Below, in pieces: positions 28,787 to 36,566 of a DNA stretch of 64,000 nucleotides. The position numbers and the translations under genes were made by a program. The number at the start of each line of letters is the position of its first letter. Within the stretch, counting starts at the first letter, position 1. The notes under the pieces are model-generated. The model did not search any database, was not told where the DNA came from, and saw only the letters and a list, made by a program, of their open reading frames with translations. The stretch comes from Bacteroidota bacterium (lineage in GTDB: Bacteria; Bacteroidota; Bacteroidia; NS11-12g; UBA955), in assembly GCA_963169345.1 (NCBI GenBank), contig CAUJCT010000042.1:1-64000 (forward strand). The letters run 5' to 3'.

Positions 28787-29356
28787 TTACAAGCGAAGTC
28801 TTGATTCTGATAATCCCTGTTTAGCAAGTATGCGTTCAATTTGTTTAAAATGTCTGATTTGATGATTTATATAAAACCGAAAAGTATCTCCTAAATTCAT
28901 TCTTATCCACTTTGAAATGGAGGTCACCACTTTCGCCTTGTTCCAACTCACATCTCTCGATTTACTGAGCAAATTTAGCAAATGTAGTTCTTGCTCTGCA
29001 AATCTGTTTAAAACACTTAAGTCCAATTCACTGTTCAGTGGGTTCATCACTTTAAACGTTTTCATTTTATTGAGCTTTTCTTTTGGCAACATACTTTTGG
29101 CAAAATAATCGCCAATAAAGCCACTCTTAAATTCCGCTTCATAAGAATGCTTAGTAGTCGATATCGCTTTTTCCATTTGTGGCAGATAATGATCCCCATA
29201 TAAATTCAGATGCTCTAAACACTCCAATACACTCCATGAATCCTTGTTCTCCTTCCATCTAAGAACAGCGGGGTCCAAAGTTTTAATCCTCTCAAACTGA
29301 TTCATGAGTTGTCTTGTAGATTCAATCAAATATTGCAATAAGTTTTCTGTATTCAT
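28787..29356 (-). CDS. DinB-fold protein (DUF664-like)
   Basis: The 189-residue four-helix protein has DSWSVLECLEHLNLYGDHYLP near residue 39 and the C-terminal FRFYINHQIRHFKQIERIL with metal-ligand histidines. It is not a DNA polymerase. It sits 57 bases after the Crp-like gene and probably shares its transcript. Confidence 0.85.
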   Translation of the reverse strand: MNTENLLQYLIESTRQLMNQFERIKTLDPAVLRWKENKDSWSVLECLEHLNLYGDHYLPQMEKAISTTKHSYEAEFKSGFIGDYFAKSMLPKEKLNKMKTFKVMNPLNSELDLSVLNRFAEQELHLLNLLSKSRDVSWNKAKVVTSISKWIRMNLGDTFRFYINHQIRHFKQIERILAKQGLSESRLRL

Positions 29357-29413
29357 ACAATTAAAATATGTTGCAAATCTCTTCCTGTATTTTTTTCTAA
29401 ATCTTGATTGAAG

Positions 29414-29920
29414 TCAAGACTTTTTCAAACGCGATAAAGTTTCAGGACTCATGCGAAGATAATTGGCGATATAACGGTTTGGAATTTCCTGAAACAATTG
29501 AGGGCTGCGCTTTAAAACTCTGTTGTACCTTTCCTTTGGAGAACTGGTCAATATATCAATTTCGCGTTCCAATTGCTGTAATACCAAATCTTCTAAAATC
29601 TGCATCCATAGTTTTCTGTTCACCTCCTCCTGAATAAAAACATCAAATTGCGTTTTATTAATGACCTTTAAAGTTGTCTTTTTGATGGCTTGAATATACA
29701 AATCTGAAGCCTGACCACTTAAAAATGTATCCATGGCGACAATAAAATTCCCTTTATAACCAAAACGGATAATCTGTTCTTCCAAATCATCCATAACAAA
29801 CAGTTTCAAACTTCCATTCTCAATAAAATAGATATTGCGATCGATACTGCCTTTCACCTTTAGAAATTCATTTCTTTCTAATGTTATTGTCTTTTCCGAT
29901 AATTCGAGCAGCGCATTCAT
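29414..29920 (-). CDS. Crp/Fnr-family transcriptional regulator
   Basis: The 168-residue protein has the cyclic-nucleotide-binding beta-roll (YFIENGSLKLFVMD, GYKGNFIVAMDTFLSGQAS, LKVINKTQFDVFI) and a C-terminal helix-turn-helix ending IANYLRMSPETLSRLK. It is short, as many Bacteroidota members are, and lacks Fnr cysteines. It is 25 bases downstream of paiB. Confidence 0.88.
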   Translation of the reverse strand: MNALLELSEKTITLERNEFLKVKGSIDRNIYFIENGSLKLFVMDDLEEQIIRFGYKGNFIVAMDTFLSGQASDLYIQAIKKTTLKVINKTQFDVFIQEEVNRKLWMQILEDLVLQQLEREIDILTSSPKERYNRVLKRSPQLFQEIPNRYIANYLRMSPETLSRLKKS

Positions 29921-29945
29921 ATTCTTAAAGACAACTTAAACGATT

Positions 29946-30590
29946 TTATTTCGAACGACCATTAAAAAGTTCTTCCAATCTTATCTCCATCTCATGAGCA
30001 ATCACACGTCCAGCTTCATCCTGAGCTTTCAGTTTTTCAATAATGTTTTTATAGCTGACCAAATCCCTGTCCTGACTCAGTTTGAATACATGTTCCATAG
30101 ACAATACTTCAATTTCAAAACCTACAATATAGGGTGTCACTTTATGTACAAACTCATCTGGTAAATTTTCCAAAACAGTGCTTGAATTTTCATTATTATT
30201 TTCAAAATGCAGACTGGTCTTTCTTAACACATTCATCAGTTCGGCACCTTCAAAGAACTTTATTGTTCCATGCACATGGACACTCATATAATTCCATGTT
30301 GAGGCAATGTGAGGGTTGCTGTACCAGGTTCCACTGACATAAGTATGATGACCGGTAAACACCACCAAAACATTGGGATTACACATAAAAGCTTTATGGT
30401 GATCGGTGTCTTTCATTAAATGCCCTCTTAAAAATTGCTTCCCATTATGTTCTTCGATAAACACAGGCAATTGTGTAGCGACAGGATGATTGTTTTCGTT
30501 GCAACCAGAAACGAAAGCGAAAGGATATCGGGCTATAAAATCCAATATCACCTGAGGGTTGTGTTCTTTATAATAAGGCAAGTTATACAT
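29946..30590 (-). CDS. paiB: PaiB-family FMN-binding negative regulator
   Basis: The 214-residue protein has the family marks FVSGCNENNHPVATQLPVFI, LRGHLMKDTDHHKAF, VVFTGHHTYVSGTWY and the segment NYMSVHVHGTIKFFE. The split-barrel fold binds FMN; in Bacillus PaiB represses sporulation and degradative-enzyme genes, but the role in Bacteroidota is unknown. The operon paiB-crp-dinB-fold reads away from the repeat-rich gap. Confidence 0.9.
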   Translation of the reverse strand: MYNLPYYKEHNPQVILDFIARYPFAFVSGCNENNHPVATQLPVFIEEHNGKQFLRGHLMKDTDHHKAFMCNPNVLVVFTGHHTYVSGTWYSNPHIASTWNYMSVHVHGTIKFFEGAELMNVLRKTSLHFENNNENSSTVLENLPDEFVHKVTPYIVGFEIEVLSMEHVFKLSQDRDLVSYKNIIEKLKAQDEAGRVIAHEMEIRLEELFNGRSK

Positions 30591-30636
30591 AACGATGAAG
30601 GAACAAAGATGCGAAAAAAGAAGGGGAAAAGCTAAA

Positions 30637-30915
30637 GGCTGAATTGCTGAAAGGCTGAAAAGCGGAAAGGCTGAATTGCTGAAAAGCTAAATTGCTGAAT
30701 TGTTTCGCGGTGATTAGCTTCGCTGTTAAGTCGTTAAGTCGAAATGTCGTTAAGTCGAGGGAAAGCTGAAGAGCTGAAAGGCTGAATAGCTGAATAGCTG
30801 AATTGTTTCGTGGTGGAAAGGTTAAGTTGTTAAGTCAAAAGGCTGAATGGCTGAATGGCTGAATGGCTGAATAGCTGAATTGCTGAAAGGCTGAAAAGCT
30901 GAAAAGCTGAATTGT
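30637..30915. repeat. Array of 8-base NNGCTGAA units with interruptions
   Basis: Units of the form (A/T/G)(A/G)GCTGAA recur many times at 8-base spacing, for example GGCTGAAT in four perfect tandem copies near 30841-30872. Blocks are split by GTTAAGTCG-type repeats and by a TTTCG(C/T)GGT motif. An 8-base period is not compatible with a coding repeat. The same units reappear at 34235-34280 on the other side of the error-prone polymerase. Confidence 0.9.
30694..30757. repeat. 64-base direct repeat flanking the dnaE-type polymerase, left copy
   Basis: This segment starts GCTGAATTGTTTCGCGGTG and ends CGTTAAGTCG. It matches 34273-34336 in the same orientation with four mismatches in 64 bases. The two copies bracket the error-prone polymerase gene. 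Confidence 0.9.
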
Positions 30916-30995
30916 TTCGCGGTAGAATTATATCTCGGTTGATATTTAATTCGTGTAGTTTGTCGGTACTCTAGAAGTCAATCCACAATCTTTCT

Positions 30996-31206
30996 GTGAA
31001 TTCCGTTTGCGCAAGCAAACCCTTGCCGTGTCAATCCCGTAGGTACGGGATAAATTTCTGCGTTTTCAGCGTGTTCCTTCCCAGTTCTGCGATCTACCTT
31101 TCCAGCATCCGTGAATTCCGTTTGCGCAAGCAAACCATTGCCGTGTCGAATGCCTCATTCTTTCTGCGTGCTCTGTGTGTTCTTTCCTCGTTCTGCGATC
31201 TACTGC
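30996..31206. repeat. Two tandem hairpin repeat elements
   Basis: Copies at 30996-31096 and 31111-31206 share GTGAATTCCG, a perfect hairpin GTTTGC-GCAA-GCAAAC (31005-31020 and 31120-31135), then TTGCCGTGTC and a CTTTCTGCG-type tail and TTCTGCGATCTAC. Copy 1 has an extra inserted hairpin ATCCCGTA-GG-TACGGGAT. A third copy lies at 34888-34980. The rest of 30926-31247 has no gene I can support. Confidence 0.85.
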
Positions 31207-31247
31207 CTGTAGCTGTGTTCTACTCCAAGCAGTTGCGCCTTTCATCT

Positions 31248-34190
31248 TTATTCTAAATTCACAACCGCTAAACGCTTCATCTCCATCACCTCTATACTCA
31301 AAAAATCATATTCCTCCACTACCTTGCCCTTTATCCAGTAACAACCCGGACCACTAAACGGATATTGCTTTGCCGATGGTGGAAAATGAACTGTGTCTAT
31401 CCATAAACCCTCCTTGTCTATAAAGGTACCGAAATACATACGCTCGCCTTTACTTGTCCTAACATACTTGATGGATATCATGTAGCCCAATACCTCCACT
31501 ACTTTCTGAATATTGTCCTTAAAATCGCGCGACAAAATGGTGGGTGGTGGTGTGTCCTTTAACATATCAAATGGCGAACACATTGTGAATCCCAATAACT
31601 CTATATCATCGTATGCCTCATCGACAACTGAATTGACCAACTCTGGCAATTGAAAAGTCTTGACCTGCTTCTTAAATAACTCAGGACCGACTTCCTTCTT
31701 CGTCGCTTTTCCCATAGTCATGTGCACTTCCCATAACAATGTCTTTTTGTCTTTTCCCGTAAATTCAAATGCTCCGGTGCGTATCAATATCCGCATCTGT
31801 TCCAGACTCAAATGATTCCGCTGAATAAAATCAGACAAGCCCGCATATAAACCATTCTTTTCTCTTTCAACCAGTAACTGCAAAATCGAATTCTCCTCTA
31901 ACTCTGCAACCATCGCCAATCCCAACCATATCGTCTGACCTTTAATCACACACAAAGCTGAACTGTTATTGACACAAGGACGTCGTATCTCTGCGCCATG
32001 CATGCGGGCTTCGTGTATATACAATTCCTTTCTGTAAAATCCGCCTCCGTTGTTGAGTGTAGCAACCATATACTCTAGTGGATAATGTGCTTTGAGATAC
32101 AAGGCCTGATAACTTTCAACCGCATAACTGGCCGAATGCCCTTTCGAAAAAGCATAATTGGCAAAGCTTTCTATTTGCAACCAGATATCATTGATGACCT
32201 TTTCACTGTAACCTTTCTTTCTGCAATTATTGAAGAAATTCTCTTTCACTTTCCAAAACTCATTGCGCTGTTTAAATTTCCATGACATCCCTCTGCGCAA
32301 ATAATCCGACTCCGCTAAAGTTAAACCGGCAAAATAATGCGCTACTTTTATCACATCTTCCTGATAGACCATCACACCGTAAGTTTCTTCCAACAAATCA
32401 TACAAATCAGGCAATTTCTGTCTGGCTTTTTCTCTTAACTCAGGATGTCTGTAACGCACTATATACTCACGCATCATACCGCTCTTGGCTACACCTGGCC
32501 GTATTATCGAACTGGCCGCTACTAAACGCAAATAATCATCTGCTCTCAATTTAGACAACAACATGCGCATGGCTGGTGACTCCACATAAAAACAGCCTAT
32601 TGTTTTTCCTACTTTCAATAACTCTCTAATGGATGGGTCGTGCTTAAATTTTGGTATATCATGTATATCTATGTCAACTCCCTGATTCTGCTTTACAATC
32701 TGAACCGAATCTTTAATCTTTCCCAAACCTCTTTGACTGAGTATATCAAATTTAAACAAGCCTATATCTTCTGCTTCCAACATACTGAATTGGGTAGTTG
32801 GAAATCCTTTGGGAGGCATATTGGTCGCCGAATAAGCGTGTATGGGTGCTTCGGATATCAAAATACCACTCGAATGTATACTCAAATGACTCGGAAAACC
32901 TTGTATCAACTGCGCATACTTCACCACCAGTTTTCCCATATCATCCTGCATCGCCTGCTTATCGCCCTTCTGCAACCTGTCTATATCTCCGGGTGGAATA
33001 CCAAATACTTTCCCTAACTCGCGAATCACTGCATCGTGCTGAAAGGTATTGTAAGCTCCCAATAAAGCAGTGCGTTCATAGCCAAAACGATTGAAGATAT
33101 ATTGGGTAATATCATCCCTGTCCAGCCACGAAAAATCCATATCAAAATCAGGTGCATTGTTGCGATATAAATTAATAAACCGTTCAAAATACAAATCCAG
33201 CTCTATGGGATCTACATCTGTAATCCTCAGCAAATAGGCCAAAATGCTGTTGGCTCCACTCCCTCTGCCTACATAGTAATAATTTTTATGTCTCGCATAA
33301 TTGACAATATCCCAATTAATCAAAAAATAAGAAGAGAAATTCAACTGATGAATGACATCCAGTTCTTTCTCGATTCTTTTAATGACTTCCTCACCCGGAT
33401 TTGAATATCGGTAATTCAGATTCTCATAGCATGAATTGCGCAAGAGTTCAAAATCGCCTGAAGCTGTTCCTGTATAATGCTTCAAATTTTTATTCGCCAG
33501 TTTACCGTACTGAAAATCCACTTTACAATTGTCCAGTAAACGACGTGTATTGGCCAGTATGGATGGGTAGGCTTTAAATTGAGAAAACAAAACATCTATG
33601 TGCACCAACATCTCATCGCCTTTAGCCTGCTCCTGCTTTTCCAGTCGACTCAATAACTTGTTTTCATCCATCGAACGCAACAAACGGTGTGCATTGAAAT
33701 AGGCTTTATTCTGAAAACTGACTGTCTGCAGGACGACCATCTTATTGACCAGATGTTTGTAAGGCGACAAGGGCAATAGCACCAGCTCCTTTGACGAAAT
33801 ACCCAAATATTCATTGTCTCTTAAAATCCAGCCTTTGTAAGTTTCAAATGGATAAACAATATAAGCATGTGAAAACTCCGGTGCCTGTTCATGAAAGTTT
33901 TCGCTGTTATGTAGATGCTGACTGAGATGTCTGTTGAGCTCCAGAAAGCCCTCATTGTTTTGAGCGATACCGATATATTGTTGATGTACTCCATTTCTGA
34001 AATCTATACCAGGTACAATATTCAATCCTAATTCAGGCGCTCGTCTCAAAGCATCCAGACAAGCAGAGGTATTATTGATATCACTGAGCACAAAGGCATC
34101 GTATCCATTGCTTTGAACGGATTGTATCAATTGCTCGGGACTCAAAGTTCCGTATTTAAACGAGTAATATGTGTGGCTGTTGAGAAGAAT
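31248..34190 (-). CDS. dnaE2: Error-prone DNA polymerase III alpha subunit (DnaE2-like)
   Basis: The polymerase module has the catalytic aspartates in APDFDMDFSW and the third in LFKFDILSQRGLGK; the family helix VGRGSGANSILAYLL, a thumb region with EETYGVMVYQEDV and a fingers region with ANYAFSKGHSASYAVESYQALYLK follow. A C-terminal OB-like part ends the chain. The PHP domain begins with NSHTYYSFKYGT, encoded upstream of the first TTG (34145); the frame is open to 34211 but has no ATG or GTG. I place the start at ATT 34190 (980 residues) as a best guess. Such polymerases carry out translesion synthesis with DinB/ImuB partners; a DinB and a LexA-like repressor are next door. Confidence 0.9.
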   Translation of the reverse strand: MLLNSHTYYSFKYGTLSPEQLIQSVQSNGYDAFVLSDINNTSACLDALRRAPELGLNIVPGIDFRNGVHQQYIGIAQNNEGFLELNRHLSQHLHNSENFHEQAPEFSHAYIVYPFETYKGWILRDNEYLGISSKELVLLPLSPYKHLVNKMVVLQTVSFQNKAYFNAHRLLRSMDENKLLSRLEKQEQAKGDEMLVHIDVLFSQFKAYPSILANTRRLLDNCKVDFQYGKLANKNLKHYTGTASGDFELLRNSCYENLNYRYSNPGEEVIKRIEKELDVIHQLNFSSYFLINWDIVNYARHKNYYYVGRGSGANSILAYLLRITDVDPIELDLYFERFINLYRNNAPDFDMDFSWLDRDDITQYIFNRFGYERTALLGAYNTFQHDAVIRELGKVFGIPPGDIDRLQKGDKQAMQDDMGKLVVKYAQLIQGFPSHLSIHSSGILISEAPIHAYSATNMPPKGFPTTQFSMLEAEDIGLFKFDILSQRGLGKIKDSVQIVKQNQGVDIDIHDIPKFKHDPSIRELLKVGKTIGCFYVESPAMRMLLSKLRADDYLRLVAASSIIRPGVAKSGMMREYIVRYRHPELREKARQKLPDLYDLLEETYGVMVYQEDVIKVAHYFAGLTLAESDYLRRGMSWKFKQRNEFWKVKENFFNNCRKKGYSEKVINDIWLQIESFANYAFSKGHSASYAVESYQALYLKAHYPLEYMVATLNNGGGFYRKELYIHEARMHGAEIRRPCVNNSSALCVIKGQTIWLGLAMVAELEENSILQLLVEREKNGLYAGLSDFIQRNHLSLEQMRILIRTGAFEFTGKDKKTLLWEVHMTMGKATKKEVGPELFKKQVKTFQLPELVNSVVDEAYDDIELLGFTMCSPFDMLKDTPPPTILSRDFKDNIQKVVEVLGYMISIKYVRTSKGERMYFGTFIDKEGLWIDTVHFPPSAKQYPFSGPGCYWIKGKVVEEYDFLSIEVMEMKRLAVVNLE

Positions 34191-34194
34191 GTGG

Positions 34195-35090
34195 GTTAAG
34201 TCGTTAAGTTGTTAAGTCGTTAAGTCGATGGGAAAGCTGAACGCTGCGCTGCTGAAAGGCTGACGCTGCGCTGCTGAATTGTGTCGCGGTGATTAGCTTC
34301 GTTGTTAATTCGTTAAGTCGAAATATCGTTAAGTCGTATAGCTTGTCGATTAGCTTTCAGATTCTCATATTTCTTTTAAATTTTCGAAGCATCTTTGTCG
34401 CTTTTGTAGGCGTCGTCGTTAATTGTCTGCCTCAGGCTGATCGCGACTCTATAAAATTGTTAAGTTGTTAGGTCGTAGTGATAGTCGATGAGCTTTAAGT
34501 ATATCCGCAATCTAAGTCCCGGAGGGATGACGGTTTCATAGCAAGCATCATGGAACACGAATCAAAGTCCCAGAGGGGCGGCGGTTTCATTTCTTATTTC
34601 TTTTTGTGTTTTAAAAACCAATTTTGGGTTGAAATGACATCTTGGTCAACAATGCAATTGCTACAATATTTAAGTTTTGGCACGCTCAAGCCGCGGAGGC
34701 TCTATAATTTTCTGTGTGTTTAGTGTGTTTGTTGCGTAACTGCATGCAGTTGCGTCTACGATATTCTCCCTCCCCTCAACTCCCCATTCCACTATCATCA
34801 ACCCTACCAATCACTCCACGACTTAACGACTTAACATCCTTTCGTGTGTTCTTTCCTCGTTCTGCGATCTACCTCTCGTTAGCATCTGTGCATTCCGTTT
34901 GCGTAAGCAAACCCTTGCCGTGTCGAATGCCTCATACTTTCTGCGTTTTCAGCGTGTTCCTTCCCAGTTCTGCGTTCTACTGCACTTAGTTGAGTCTACG
35001 ATATTCTCCCTCACCTCAACTCCCCATTCCACTATCACCAAACTAAACCACTCCCCCCAACGACTTAACGACTTAACGATCTTCTACTTT
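34195..35090. repeat. Repeat-rich gap between the two SOS polymerase genes
   Basis: No coding frame is supported here. It holds GTTAAGTCG-type tandem units (34195-34225, 34305-34336, also as CGACTTAACGACTTAAC near 34818 and 35065), NNGCTGAA units (34235-34280), the second copy of the 64-base repeat (34273-34336), two copies of AAGTCCC(G/A)GAGGG..CGGTTTCAT (about 34514 and 34567), a third hairpin element (34888-34980, loop GTAA), and a 55-base segment TCTACGATATTCTCCC..CACTATCA(T/C)CA present twice exactly 240 bases apart (34748-34802 and 34988-35042). Confidence 0.85.
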
Positions 35091-36227
35091 CATTCCAATT
35101 GCTCTATGTACCGCATCTTTACCATACCTGTTTCTGATTCTATCCATCGCTTCGTACAATCTGATTTGTTCAACTGTTTCTTCAAACAAACTGTATTGAT
35201 GTCCGCCTTGGACAAGATGGCTGAAGCGCACACCTATCAAACGCACCAATAATCGTTTCTGATAGAGCTTCTCGAACAATTCATCTACTTTTTGTATGAG
35301 TATATGATCGAGAGATGTGTATGGAATACGCGCTTGCATCGTGTATGTATTAAAATCCGAATAACGTATTTTCACCGCTACACAGGCCGTGAGTTTATTT
35401 TCACTTCTCAATTGAAAACACAATTTTTCGGTCATGGACACCAGCAAACCCTTCAAACCTTTCACATCTATGGTATCTTTATCAAAAGTCCGCTCAGTTG
35501 AAATGGATTTCCTTTCTGAATAAGGCACAACAGGTGTATTATCAATCCCATTGGCTTTTTTCCAGATAACCGTACCATTTTCACCCAATACCTGCTGAAG
35601 CAATTCACGGGGCATTTCCTGCAGCGTATGAATCTTTGCCACACCCATCCCACGAAGGATATGGTAGGTTTTATCTCCAACCATAGGAATCTTCTTAATG
35701 GAAAGAGGAGCAAGAAAAGGTTTTTCGAAACCCAGTTCAATTTGTTTCTGACCATTGGGTTTGGCCTCTCCTGTTCCTACTTTAGAGACAGTTTTATTGG
35801 CAGATAACGCAAAGGATATCGGCAAATTGGTTTCCTTAATAATTTTTTGCCTGAGTTCAGTCGCCAGTTTATAAGAGCCAAAGAACTTATCCATGCCTGT
35901 GAGGTCGATATAAAACTCGTCTATTGAGGATTTCTCATAGACAGGCACATGCTCGTGAATGATTTCCGTTACTACATCCGAATATTTGCTGTACTGCGAA
36001 TGGTCACCTCGCACCACTATGGCATCCGGACATAACTGCCTGGCCATGCGCATAGGCATTGCGGAATGTACACCATAAGCGCGGGCTTCGTAACTACAAG
36101 CCGCTACTACCCCTCTGTCGCCTGCTCCTCCTACCATGACCGGTTTACCAACCAATGCCGGATTGACAAGACGCTCTACTGAAACGAAAAATGTATCGAG
36201 GTCGATATGTACGATTTGCCGCTCCAT
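35073..36227 (-). CDS. dinB: DNA polymerase IV (Y-family)
   Basis: The 384-residue translesion polymerase has catalytic residues D9 (HIDLDTFFVSVER), D103 and E104 (SSIDEFYIDLTG), the steric loop YEARAYGVHSAMPM, two HhH elements (LSIKKIPMVGDKTYHIL, MGVAKIHTLQEMP), the little-finger domain, and a C-terminal QYSLF beta-clamp-binding motif near residue 352. The stop codon TAA lies inside a CGTTAAGTCGTTAAGTCG repeat unit, so the repeat forms the 3' edge of the gene. It is adjacent to the LexA-like gene in divergent orientation. Confidence 0.95.
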   Translation of the reverse strand: MERQIVHIDLDTFFVSVERLVNPALVGKPVMVGGAGDRGVVAACSYEARAYGVHSAMPMRMARQLCPDAIVVRGDHSQYSKYSDVVTEIIHEHVPVYEKSSIDEFYIDLTGMDKFFGSYKLATELRQKIIKETNLPISFALSANKTVSKVGTGEAKPNGQKQIELGFEKPFLAPLSIKKIPMVGDKTYHILRGMGVAKIHTLQEMPRELLQQVLGENGTVIWKKANGIDNTPVVPYSERKSISTERTFDKDTIDVKGLKGLLVSMTEKLCFQLRSENKLTACVAVKIRYSDFNTYTMQARIPYTSLDHILIQKVDELFEKLYQKRLLVRLIGVRFSHLVQGGHQYSLFEETVEQIRLYEAMDRIRNRYGKDAVHRAIGMKVEDR

Positions 36228-36261
36228 GAAAATTCAGATATATAAAAGAATAGAGTAACCA

Positions 36262-36311
36262 TGTATGCCAAAATAAGAACAGCACTCAAATACTTTTCCT
36301 TTTGGCATACA
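36262..36311. repeat. 12-base inverted repeat upstream of dinB
   Basis: TGTATGCCAAAA (36262-36273) and TTTTGGCATACA (36300-36311) are perfect inverted arms with 26 bases between, 35 bases upstream of the dinB start. It could be a regulator site pair or a hairpin in the leader. The remaining part of 36228-36566 outside this and the promoter of the repressor gene shows nothing else I recognise. Confidence 0.7.
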
Positions 36312-36518
36312 CGGTCAATTCCCAAAAACAAGTTCTAAAGCTTACACCACTCAAACAGAAGTACTCCAATACCACCATCCGAATGCACCCAATTTCACCT
36401 ATTGTCCGATAAATTAAAAGGCAACGCAACTTATCTGCAACAACAACACTTAACCACATTTTTTTGTAAGCTAAAAAGAACGCTTGTTTTTGTCTCTATA
36501 CTTTCAACAAAAAAACCG

Positions 36519-36550
36519 TTTGCAAATTACCAATATTTTTAGTACGTTTG
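36519..36550 (+). promoter_or_regulatory. Promoter of the LexA-like gene
   Basis: TTTG (36519-36522) and TACGTTTG (36543-36550) are 20 bases apart and match the Bacteroidota consensus. The predicted start of transcription is near 36556, about ten bases before the ATG. Confidence 0.78.
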
Positions 36551-36566
36551 TGCTAAATATTTTAGC
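36539..36566. promoter_or_regulatory. Overlapping palindromes on the -7 element (candidate autoregulatory operator)
   Basis: TTAGTACGTTTGTGCTAA (36539-36556) is an inverted repeat with one mismatch covering the -7 box, and GCTAAATATTTTAGC (36552-36566) is a perfect palindrome ending at the ATG. Together they give three half-sites related to TTAGYAC. This is the expected place and form for self-repression by the downstream protein. Confidence 0.65.

Noticed and set aside
30637..30915. CRISPR array in the regular repeats
   Set aside because: Units are 8 bases without unique spacers, and no cas gene is near; it is a satellite.
30996..31357. Plus-strand frames over the hairpin elements
   Set aside because: They follow the repeat sequence and run into the polymerase gene; they are not conserved-looking proteins.
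31248..34145. TTG at 34145 as the start of the error-prone polymerase
   Set aside because: It would remove the conserved PHP motif NSHTYYSFKYGT that is encoded in frame just upstream.
34714..35252. Plus-strand frames of 91 and 117 codons in the repeat gap
   Set aside because: They are made of repeat elements, one overlaps dinB antisense, and neither has a plausible protein pattern.
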